This document shows positions 6,274-12,201 of a stretch of DNA of 12,201 bases, one piece after another. Origin of the DNA: an uncultured Actinomyces sp. (GTDB taxonomy: Bacteria > Actinomycetota > Actinomycetes > Actinomycetales > Actinomycetaceae); assembly GCA_916719935.1 (NCBI GenBank), contig CAKAPY010000021.1, positions 1 to 12,201 of the forward strand, written 5' to 3'. The first letter of the stretch is position 1, and every line of letters starts with the position of its first letter. The notes beneath the pieces are model-generated. The model saw only the letters and a list, made by a program, of their open reading frames with translations, was not told the origin of the DNA and made no database searches. Position numbers and translations under genes: made by a program.

Positions 6274-7416
6274 ATGTCGAATACGAATGATACAAATGCT
6301 CCCGGCCGCCTGTCCCTGGTGGAGCTGACCAAGACCTTCTCGAACACCGCTTCCGAGGTCACCGCGGTTGATCACATCAACCTGGATATTCACCCCGGTG
6401 AATTCATCACCCTTCTGGGACCCTCGGGCTGTGGCAAGACCACGACCCTGCGTATGATCGCGGGCTTCGAAGATGCGACTTCGGGCCAGGTTATGCTCGA
6501 TGGCGAAAACATGGTGGTTGTTCCTCCGAACAAGCGCCCCATGTCCATGGTGTTCCAGTCCTACGCATTGTTCCCTCACCTGAGCGTGCGTGAGAACGTG
6601 GCATACGGCCTTCATCTGCGTAAGAAGAGCGCAACGGAAATCAAGGAAGAGGTTGATATTGCACTTGCGGCAATGAACCTCACCGCGATGGCAGATCGCG
6701 CTCCTTCCCAACTTTCCGGCGGCCAGCAGCAGCGTGTTGCACTGGCCCGAGCGATGGTCGTGCGCCCGAAGGTTCTGCTCTTCGATGAGCCTTTGTCGAA
6801 CTTGGACGCAAAGCTTCGCGTGAAGATGCGCGTGGAGATTCGTCGGATGCAAAAGCGTCTGGGGATTTCCTCCGTGTACGTGACGCACGATCAGTCCGAA
6901 GCAATGGCAATGTCCGACCGCATTGTCGTGATGAATGCAGGACGAATCGAACAGGTGGATACCCCCGAAGAGATCTACCTGCACCCGGCCAGCGTTTTTG
7001 TTGCTGACTTCGTTGGTCGCGCGAACTTTGTTCCCGCAAAAGCCACTGAGGTCGGCGAGGACGGCAAGGTTCAGATTGAGGCTTTGGGCCAGCAGCTCAA
7101 TGTCCACGCATCCCAGAGCGCAAAGGAAGCCGTTCGCTCGGGCGATGAGCTGGTTGTTCTGGTTCGTCCCGAATCCATGCGTATCGCTGCAACCGATGAA
7201 AAGCCTGCGGCGCTGACCGGTTCGCTGGGCCAAGTTGTCACCTCGATCTTCTACGGCGAAACCGTTGAGTACGAGATCGAAACCGAGTTTGGCTCGCTGG
7301 TGTGTGTGGTTTCTGACCCGCGCGCAGAGGACCTTCTTGAAGAAGGCCAGTATGTGCGTCTCGGAATCGAGGCCGAAAAGGCGTGGCTCTTGCCTTCTGG
7401 CCAGCTGGCCTCCTGA
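6274..7416 (+). CDS. ABC importer ATPase of the FbpC/PotA/MalK type
   Basis: The 380-residue ATPase powers the adjacent permease from the cytoplasmic face. Walker A is GPSGCGKT at 49-56, the Q-loop lies in MVFQSYALFPH, the signature LSGGQQQ is at 147-153, Walker B is VLLFDEP at 167-173, the D-loop is SNLDAKL, and the switch His205 is in VTHDQ. A C-terminal TOBE-like regulatory domain (about 240-380) follows, as in iron, polyamine and phosphonate importers. ATG 6274 is preferred: AAAGGAAAG (6261-6269) stands 4 bases before it. A TTG at 6253 directly after the permease stop would cover that ribosome-binding site and add seven non-homologous residues. It is the last gene of the importer operon and is followed by a strong hairpin. 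Codon use is strongly biased towards preferred codons, which suggests good expression. Confidence 0.95.
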   Translation: MSNTNDTNAPGRLSLVELTKTFSNTASEVTAVDHINLDIHPGEFITLLGPSGCGKTTTLRMIAGFEDATSGQVMLDGENMVVVPPNKRPMSMVFQSYALFPHLSVRENVAYGLHLRKKSATEIKEEVDIALAAMNLTAMADRAPSQLSGGQQQRVALARAMVVRPKVLLFDEPLSNLDAKLRVKMRVEIRRMQKRLGISSVYVTHDQSEAMAMSDRIVVMNAGRIEQVDTPEEIYLHPASVFVADFVGRANFVPAKATEVGEDGKVQIEALGQQLNVHASQSAKEAVRSGDELVVLVRPESMRIAATDEKPAALTGSLGQVVTSIFYGETVEYEIETEFGSLVCVVSDPRAEDLLEEGQYVRLGIEAEKAWLLPSGQLAS

Positions 7417-7487
7417 ACTGCTGGAGGCAATCGTCTGAATGCAGGCGGGGGCGCTGTAGAGGCGTTCATACAATGAAATAACGGCAC

Positions 7488-7536
7488 GGCCCGGGGCCGG
7501 GTGAGGGGAGTGATTATCCCTCACCCGGCCCCGGCC
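7488..7536 (+). terminator. GC-rich hairpin terminator ending the importer operon
   Basis: Bases 7491-7507 and 7518-7534 form a perfect 17-bp stem (foot CCGGGGCC, top TGAGGG) with a 10-base loop, extended by GG/CC (7488-7489 with 7535-7536) past a one-base bulge. There is no T run after it. It separates the importer genes from prfB. Confidence 0.85.
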
Positions 7537-7573
7537 TCGTCAATAATTAGATGAATCGGCTACCCTTTAGACG
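7537..7573 (+). promoter_or_regulatory. Probable prfB promoter giving a leaderless mRNA
   Basis: TACCCT at 7561-7566 fits the actinobacterial -10 pattern TANNNT. A transcript starting 7 bases further on begins at 7573, the G of the prfB GTG. TCGTCA at 7537-7542 matches 4 of 6 bases of the -35 consensus with an 18-base spacer. There is no Shine-Dalgarno sequence before the GTG, which agrees with a leaderless mRNA. Confidence 0.55.
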
Positions 7574-8700
7574 TGGCCATTGAGTTTTCTGAAGAGATCC
7601 AGTCCTTGCGTACGACGATGGAAAATATTTCCGCCGTTGTACAGCCCGAGCGTCTTCGCGCTCAAATTGCAGAGCTGTCGCAGAAGGCAGCTGCTCCTGA
7701 CCTGTGGGATGACCCCGCGCATGCTCAGGAAGTGACTTCACAGCTCTCGCACCGCCAGAGCGAGCTCGATCGTGTTCTGGCAATGGAAGAACGCATTGAC
7801 GACCTCGAGGCAATTGTCGACATGGCCCGTGAGACCGCTGAGAGCGATCCTGCGGACGCGGAAGATATTTTTGCCGAGGCCGAATCTGATCTTGCCTCAT
7901 TAAAGGACGACATGTCCGCCCTTGAGATCCGCACTCTTCTTGACGGTGAATACGACGAGCGCAACGCGGTCATCACCATCCGAAGCGGCGCTGGCGGCGT
8001 GGATGCTGCAGATTTCGCTGAGATCCTGCTGCGCATGTACTTGCGCTGGGCAGAGCGCCACGGGTATCCGACGAAGGTTATGGATACGTCCTATGCAGAA
8101 GAAGCTGGCTTGAAGTCCGCAACCTTTGAGGTCCAAGCTCCTTACGCCTATGGCACTCTTTCGGTCGAGGCCGGCACCCACCGCCTCGTGCGTATCAGCC
8201 CCTTTGATAACCAGGGACGTCGTCAGACTTCTTTTGCTGCTGTTGAGGTCATTCCTCTGATCGAGTCGACGGACCACATCGAGATTCCCGAGTCCGAGCT
8301 GAAGGTCGATGTCTTCCGTTCCTCCGGTCCTGGTGGTCAGTCGGTGAATACGACGGACTCCGCCGTTCGAATGACTCACATTCCGACGGGTATTGTCGTT
8401 TCGATGCAGGATGAAAAATCGCAGATTCAAAACCGCGCGGCCGCTCTTCGAGTTCTGCAATCTCGCCTTCTTGTGCTGCGCCACGAGGAAGAACAAGCGA
8501 AGAAGAAGGAACTCGCGGGTGATGTGAAGGCCTCGTGGGGTGACCAGATGCGCTCCTACGTCTTGCAGCCCTACCAGATGGTGAAGGACCTGCGTACCGA
8601 ATACGAATCCGGCAATCCTCAGAACGTCTTCGATGGTGATATCGACGGCTTTATCAACGCCGGAATTCGTTGGCGTAAGAACCAACAGAATCAAGACTGA
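7573..8700 (+). CDS. prfB: Peptide chain release factor 2
   Basis: Release factor 2 reads UGA and UAA stop codons and triggers release of the finished protein from the ribosome. The 375-residue product has the N-terminal helical domain (1-120), the stop-codon-reading tripeptide SPF at 209-211 that separates RF2 from RF1 (which has PxT), and the catalytic GGQ at 254-256 in SSGPGGQSVNTTDSAV. The frame is continuous from the GTG start. The programmed +1 frameshift that autoregulates prfB in E. coli and many other bacteria is absent, so the gene must be controlled in another way. Its own stop is TGA, a codon read by RF2 itself. GTG is chosen as start because homology begins there and a -10 element sits just upstream. 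prfB next to ftsEX and smpB is a typical actinobacterial arrangement. Confidence 0.97.
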   Translation: MAIEFSEEIQSLRTTMENISAVVQPERLRAQIAELSQKAAAPDLWDDPAHAQEVTSQLSHRQSELDRVLAMEERIDDLEAIVDMARETAESDPADAEDIFAEAESDLASLKDDMSALEIRTLLDGEYDERNAVITIRSGAGGVDAADFAEILLRMYLRWAERHGYPTKVMDTSYAEEAGLKSATFEVQAPYAYGTLSVEAGTHRLVRISPFDNQGRRQTSFAAVEVIPLIESTDHIEIPESELKVDVFRSSGPGGQSVNTTDSAVRMTHIPTGIVVSMQDEKSQIQNRAAALRVLQSRLLVLRHEEEQAKKKELAGDVKASWGDQMRSYVLQPYQMVKDLRTEYESGNPQNVFDGDIDGFINAGIRWRKNQQNQD

Positions 8701-8701
8701 T

Positions 8702-8734
8702 GCGAAAAGCCCGGGCCTAGCCCGGGTTTTTGCG
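8702..8734 (+). terminator. Rho-independent terminator after prfB
   Basis: AAAA (8705-8708) and CCCGGG (8710-8715) pair with CCCGGG (8721-8726) and TTTT (8727-8730) around loop CCTAG, with one bulged G. A run of five T follows the G/C stem. This is the most canonical terminator in the window, only 4 bases after the prfB stop. It implies that ftsE has its own promoter. Confidence 0.85.
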
Positions 8735-8766
8735 CGTGTCGCCTAAGTTTTGAGGCCCGAGCTGCA

Positions 8767-8772
8767 TAGGGT
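8767..8772 (+). promoter_or_regulatory. Possible -10 element of the ftsEX operon
   Basis: TAGGGT fits TANNNT and lies 33 bases before the ftsE ATG, between the prfB terminator and ftsE, where a promoter is needed. No good -35 box is found at 16-18 bases: TTGAGG at 8750-8755 is only 11 bases away. Confidence 0.35.
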
Positions 8773-8805
8773 AAAAGGGACCATAACCCCAATCAGAGAC
8801 GGCTC

Positions 8806-9495
8806 ATGATTCGATTTGATCACGTCACCATGGTGTATCAGCCTGGTGCGCGTCCGGCATTAGATGATGTTTCCCTTGAAGTGAAGCGCGGAGAGTTCGT
8901 CTTCCTCGTGGGAAAGTCCGGTTCCGGTAAGTCCACTTTCCTTCAGCTCACCATGAGGGAAATTCGTGCGACGTCAGGAAAGGTGTGGGTCCTTGGCCAT
9001 GACGTGGGTAAACTCTCGCGTTGGTCGGTTCCTAAGCTGCGACGCCAGGTCGGGACCGTGTTCCAGGACTTCCGTTTGCTGCCTTCAAAGACCGTGTATG
9101 AGAACGTTGCTCTGGCGATGGAGGTCATTGGTAAGCCTCGCCATGCCATTGAAACCCAGGTTCCCGATGTTCTGGAACTGGTCGGTTTGGCAGGTAAAGA
9201 AAAGCGTCTTCCCCATGAGCTTTCCGGCGGTGAAGAACAGCGTGTGGCAATTGCGCGCGCGATGGTGAACCGTCCCGAGTTGCTTCTTGCAGATGAGCCG
9301 ACCGGTAACTTGGACCCAGATACCTCGCTTGGAATTATGCGTTTGCTGGATCGTATTAACCGCAATGGGACCACGGTTGTTATGGCAACGCACGACGCCG
9401 CAATCGTGAACCAGATGCGTATGCGCGTCATTGAATTGCACGATGGAACGGTTGCTCGCGATCAGAACAGCGGCGTGTATGGGGCGGTGAAGTAA
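8806..9495 (+). CDS. ftsE: Cell-division ATPase FtsE
   Basis: FtsE is the ATPase half of the FtsEX complex, which sits at the division septum and uses ATP to switch peptidoglycan hydrolases on outside the membrane rather than to transport a substrate. The 229-residue protein has Walker A GKSGSGKS (36-43), Q-loop Gln87 in VFQDFRLLPSKTV, signature LSGGEEQ (139-145), Walker B LLLADEPTGNLDP (Asp163, Glu164 catalytic) and the switch His196 in MATHD. DFRLLPSKTVYENVA is typical of FtsE. The start has only a weak ribosome-binding site (AGAG at 8795-8798). The stop TAA shares its last A with the ftsX ATG, so the two are translationally coupled. Confidence 0.97.
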   Translation: MIRFDHVTMVYQPGARPALDDVSLEVKRGEFVFLVGKSGSGKSTFLQLTMREIRATSGKVWVLGHDVGKLSRWSVPKLRRQVGTVFQDFRLLPSKTVYENVALAMEVIGKPRHAIETQVPDVLELVGLAGKEKRLPHELSGGEEQRVAIARAMVNRPELLLADEPTGNLDPDTSLGIMRLLDRINRNGTTVVMATHDAAIVNQMRMRVIELHDGTVARDQNSGVYGAVK

Positions 9496-10409
9496 TGAAG
9501 TTACGTTTTATTCTTTCGGAAGTTGGCAAGGGCCTGTCGCGAAACCGCGCGATGTCTGTCGCCGTGGTGATCGTGACCTTTGTGTCCCTGCTATTTGTGG
9601 GTATCGCAGGCCTTTCGCAGATGCAGGTCTCGCGAATGAAGAGCCAGTGGTACGACAAGATCGAAGTATCGATCTACATGTGTGCCAACAACGACCAGAC
9701 TCCGAGCTGTAATAACCAAGAGGCAACTGAAACACAGATTGCGGCGGTCCGCGATAAGCTCCGTTCTGCAGAGCTGGCTCCCTACGTGAAGGACGTCTAC
9801 GAAGAATCGAAGGCTGAGGCTTTCAAGAATTTCGTGAAGATTTACGGTAATTCTCCGCTGGGGCAGTGGACGACCGAGGACATGATGCAGGTTTCTTTCC
9901 GCGTCAAGCTGGTCAATCCCGAGCAATTCAGCATTATTCGCGACGAATTCACCGGTTCAGTTGGTGTATCCGTTGTGAAGGATCAGCGTGAGATTGTTGA
10001 GCCCCTGTTCCAGGTTTTGGGTAAGGCCCGAGGCCTGTCGCTGGGCTTGGCGGGCGTGATGATCGTCGCTGCGGTCTTGCTCATTACGACCACCATTCGC
10101 TTGTCCGCGATGAGTCGTGAACGCGAAACCTCCATCATGCGACTGGTTGGTGCCTCGAATCTGTTTATTCAAGCTCCCTTCATGATTGAGGGCGCGATCG
10201 CTGCGGTGGTTGGTGCTCTCTTGGCAGTGGGAACGCTGTTCGTCGGTGTTCACGTCCTGGTCAATCAGTGGCTTGCGCAGGCCTTCCGTTGGACGAACTT
10301 TATTGGCATGCGTGAGGTGTGGATCATGTCGCCGATCCTCATCATTGCTGCGGTGCTCCTTGCGCTGTCGGCATCCGCATTCTCACTCGCGAAGTACACG
10401 AAGATCTGA
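9495..10409 (+). CDS. ftsX: Cell-division membrane protein FtsX
   Basis: FtsX is the membrane partner of FtsE. It passes the ATPase movement to an extracellular hydrolase. The 304-residue protein has a short basic cytoplasmic N-terminus with RNRAMS, membrane helix 1 (about 21-42), an extracellular domain (about 43-175), and three further helices (about 181-203, 231-256, 276-298). The cytoplasmic loop RERETSIMRLVGASN after helix 2 is the characteristic FtsX/MacB-type contact with the ATPase. The extracellular domain carries Cys63 and Cys72 in a short loop (MCANNDQTPSCNN), probably a disulfide like that in other actinobacterial FtsX proteins. It overlaps ftsE by one base and is followed after 4 bases by the peptidase start, so the three form one operon. 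Confidence 0.96.
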   Translation: MKLRFILSEVGKGLSRNRAMSVAVVIVTFVSLLFVGIAGLSQMQVSRMKSQWYDKIEVSIYMCANNDQTPSCNNQEATETQIAAVRDKLRSAELAPYVKDVYEESKAEAFKNFVKIYGNSPLGQWTTEDMMQVSFRVKLVNPEQFSIIRDEFTGSVGVSVVKDQREIVEPLFQVLGKARGLSLGLAGVMIVAAVLLITTTIRLSAMSRERETSIMRLVGASNLFIQAPFMIEGAIAAVVGALLAVGTLFVGVHVLVNQWLAQAFRWTNFIGMREVWIMSPILIIAAVLLALSASAFSLAKYTKI

Positions 10410-10413
10410 TCCT

Positions 10414-11685
10414 ATGGCAAAGACGCGTTCTCACGGTTTTTCAACGGGACTTACCAGTGCGGTTGCGCTGCTTGTTGTTGCAGCGCCCCTCGCTCTGGTA
10501 CCACCCGCTTTTGCGGACGAAGATCGTGATCGCGTTGCTCAGGCTCAGCGCGAGTCCGCGCAGCACGTGCAAGAGCTTCGCAACAACCTTGAGGGTTTGG
10601 ATGCTTCGCTCGCCCAGGTTTACTTAGACCTTGAAACTGCGAATGCGCAGATCCCCGTTGCACAGGCTGAGCTTGACACAGCTAATGAACGCTACGAGGG
10701 TGCCAAGCGCGAGCATGACGTTGCACAGGCACAACTGGATGCGGCTCAGGCCGAGGTTGCTCGTCTCAACACTGCGATGGAGAAAGCACGCAAACAGCAA
10801 GAGGAATCTCAAAAAGCTGTGGGCGCATTGGCGCGCGAGATGTATCAGTCTGGGGGAGTGAGCTCGCCCCTTCTGATCGCGCTGTCGTCTTCGGGAACCG
10901 AGGAAATTGCTGATCGTGCAGCCGCGGCGGATGCGATGACACGCGCTCAAGATAGTGCGCTCAGTCAAGCAATGGATATGCAGGCAGCGACGCGTAACCA
11001 GCAGAGCAGGCAAGACGCCGTGACCTCGCGAATCTCCTCTCTAGAGGAGAAAGCACGTAAGGCCTCGGAAGAAGCAGAAAGTGCAAAGAACACTGCGGAA
11101 ACGAAACTGCGCGAACTTGACGAACTTAAGAAGACCTCGGAAGAAAAGCGCGCCCAGTGGGATGCGCAGAAGGCTCAGGCTGAAGAGCAACTTGGTCAGT
11201 GGCAGCGCGAATACCAAGATGCGACCTCGAAGCTCGCTGCGATCGATGAAGAGAACCGCCGCCAGAATAGGCGCTATACCTCCTCCTCGAACTTCTCCAG
11301 CCCGCTCCCCGTTCCTTTGGTTGTGACCTCACCATTCGGATGGCGAGTCCACCCTGTCCTTGGGATCTCTCGCTATCACAATGGAACAGACTTTGCGGCA
11401 AACTGTGGTACTGAAATTTATCCGGTTGCCGAAGGCGTTGTCACCGCTGTGACCGTTGAAACCGCTGGCGGAAACGTTGTCTACGTGAACCACGGGATGA
11501 TGAATGGCGCGTCCATGTCGACTGCGTATGTTCATATGCAGTCCACCAATGTCTATGTTGGTCAGCACGTTGGGCGCGATACGGTGTTGGGATGGGTCGG
11601 CGCTACCGGATACGCCACTGGCTGCCACTTGCACCTGTCCGTTATGCGCAACGGTGCTGATGTTGAACCTCTGGATTACTTGTAG
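10414..11685 (+). CDS. Exported coiled-coil M23 peptidase, probable FtsEX-controlled peptidoglycan hydrolase (EnvC-like layout)
   Basis: The 423-residue protein has a signal peptide (1-34, cleavage expected after PPAFA). A long coiled coil (about 36-143) is followed by a short hydrophobic break GGVSSPLLIALSSSG (147-161), a second coiled coil (176-285), and an M23/LytM domain (about 297-423). The two helices with a central lobe match the layout of EnvC, PcsB and RipC, whose lobe docks on FtsX. The active site is complete: zinc ligands His322, Asp326 (HNGTD) and His407, catalytic His374 (YVHMQ) and His405 (CHLHL). It should cut cross-bridge or stem peptides itself. Cys331 and Cys404 flank the site and may be linked. 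ATG 10414 is chosen because the signal peptide begins there. An upstream in-frame start inside ftsX would bury it. It starts 4 bases after the ftsX stop with only a weak ribosome-binding site, which suggests coupling. Confidence 0.93.
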   Translation: MAKTRSHGFSTGLTSAVALLVVAAPLALVPPAFADEDRDRVAQAQRESAQHVQELRNNLEGLDASLAQVYLDLETANAQIPVAQAELDTANERYEGAKREHDVAQAQLDAAQAEVARLNTAMEKARKQQEESQKAVGALAREMYQSGGVSSPLLIALSSSGTEEIADRAAAADAMTRAQDSALSQAMDMQAATRNQQSRQDAVTSRISSLEEKARKASEEAESAKNTAETKLRELDELKKTSEEKRAQWDAQKAQAEEQLGQWQREYQDATSKLAAIDEENRRQNRRYTSSSNFSSPLPVPLVVTSPFGWRVHPVLGISRYHNGTDFAANCGTEIYPVAEGVVTAVTVETAGGNVVYVNHGMMNGASMSTAYVHMQSTNVYVGQHVGRDTVLGWVGATGYATGCHLHLSVMRNGADVEPLDYL

Positions 11686-11725
11686 GACAATAGTTCTCCT
11701 GTAATTTCTCACTGAGGGGGTGCTT

Positions 11726-12201
11726 ATGCCGAAGGAATGGAAGAAACCAAAGCCTACCGAATCCGAGAAGCGTAAGGCTGCCTCGGACGCAAAGAAAACT
11801 ATCGCTCGCAATAAGAAGGCTCGCCACGACTATCTCATTGAAGATACGTGGGAGGCCGGCATGGTGCTTTCGGGGACCGAAGTCAAAGCCCTCCGAATGG
11901 GACGTGCCTCGCTTGTCGACGCCTGGGTAGAGATTAAGAACGGCGAGGCCTGGCTATACGGGGCGAATATCCCCATGTATGCGCAGGGTTCGTGGACTAA
12001 CCACGCGCCGACGCGAAAGAGGAAGCTTCTGCTGCATAGCAGTCAGATTTCCACTTTGGCCGATAAGTCTTCTGCCAAGGGATACACCATCGTTCCCCTT
12101 GAGCTGTACTTCATCGGCGGCCGTGCAAAGGTAGAGATTGCCCTTGCTCGCGGTAAACAAGAGTGGGATAAACGTCAGGCCCTGCGCGAAAAACAGGACC
12201 A
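11726..12201 (+). CDS. smpB: SsrA-binding protein SmpB (3' end cut by window)
   Basis: SmpB binds tmRNA and brings it to ribosomes stalled on mRNAs without a stop codon. The frame is open to the window edge (158 codons). Conserved parts are IARNKKARHDYLIEDTWEAG (26-45), the core LSGTEVKALRMGRASL (48-63), YAQGSWTNHAPTRKRKLLLH (85-104), and the start of the basic tail that enters the mRNA channel (KQEWDKRQALREK, 144-156). Only a few codons of the tail should be missing. The N-terminus is longer than in E. coli and lysine-rich (1-25). GAGGGGG (11714-11720) lies 5 bases before the ATG, a good ribosome-binding site. It follows the peptidase gene by 40 bases with no hairpin between, so read-through from ftsEX is likely. 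In many actinobacteria the tmRNA gene (ssrA) lies just downstream, here outside the window. Confidence 0.96.
   Translation, partial: MPKEWKKPKPTESEKRKAASDAKKTIARNKKARHDYLIEDTWEAGMVLSGTEVKALRMGRASLVDAWVEIKNGEAWLYGANIPMYAQGSWTNHAPTRKRKLLLHSSQISTLADKSSAKGYTIVPLELYFIGGRAKVEIALARGKQEWDKRQALREKQD

Noticed and set aside
3286..7416. Simple assignment of the importer to ferric iron
   Set aside because: The binding protein lacks the tyrosine pair of iron-binding members. The fold and gene layout fit, but they are shared with phosphorylated-sugar and phosphonate importers.
6193..7524. Long open frame (443 codons) on the minus strand opposite the ATPase gene
   Set aside because: It mirrors the ATPase gene, shows no recognisable domain, and its translation has the Cys/His/Arg-rich make-up of an antisense shadow. 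The + strand ATPase has every motif.
7573..7760. Programmed frameshift site in prfB
   Set aside because: The reading frame is continuous with no internal stop, so no shift is needed.
7900..8694. Minus-strand open frame (264 codons) opposite prfB
   Set aside because: Shadow of a confidently identified gene, with no domain signal.
10186..10413. Upstream extension of the peptidase frame into ftsX
   Set aside because: It would put an arginine/serine-rich stretch before a clear signal peptide and overlap ftsX by more than 200 bases. ATG 10414 is the sensible start.

Overview
The window reads as chromosomal DNA from an actinobacterium of moderate GC content, most likely in or near the Actinomycetaceae. 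The basis is the prfB-ftsE-ftsX-(peptidase)-smpB order typical of actinobacteria, TANNNT-type -10 elements with few good -35 boxes, a probable leaderless GTG start on prfB, and AAG/GAG/CTC/ATC-rich codon use in the likely highly expressed genes. Genus cannot be set from the sequence alone. All supported genes lie on the + strand. I saw no tRNA, rRNA, CRISPR array, transposase or phage gene, and no gene-free gap longer than about 160 bases.

Layout. (1) Bases 1-719 are the C-terminal half of NADP-type glutamate dehydrogenase (gdhA), closed by a perfect 17-bp hairpin. (2) A stand-alone class I SAM-dependent methyltransferase follows (921-1532). (3) A two-component system (histidine kinase 1651-2487, OmpR-type regulator 2484-3161, overlapping by 4 bases) leads into a complete binding-protein-dependent importer: lipoprotein 3286-4344, fused double-domain permease 4483-6252, ATPase 6274-7416. 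A hairpin separates the lipoprotein from the permease, and a strong GC-rich hairpin ends the block. (4) prfB (release factor 2) has its own promoter and terminator. (5) ftsE, ftsX and an exported coiled-coil M23 peptidase follow, almost certainly as one operon, and then smpB, which runs off the right edge only a few codons before its expected end.

How they work together. The kinase has one membrane helix and no sensor domain, so it may read the state of the adjacent transporter. The regulator may bind GTTAC-like repeats found upstream of both its own operon and the binding-protein gene. The binding protein looks like the AfuA branch of the Fe(III)-type family: it has His-Asp where iron-binding members carry a Tyr-Tyr pair. 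A phosphorylated sugar or another phosphorylated organic compound is therefore a better guess than iron. In the last block FtsEX should energise and gate the co-encoded M23 peptidase at the division site. Unlike EnvC, this peptidase keeps all zinc and catalytic residues, so it probably cuts peptidoglycan itself. prfB and smpB belong to translation termination and ribosome rescue.

The most interesting points are the sensor-less two-component system coupled to an AfuA-like importer, with matching candidate operator repeats, and the FtsEX-peptidase unit with an intact active site.
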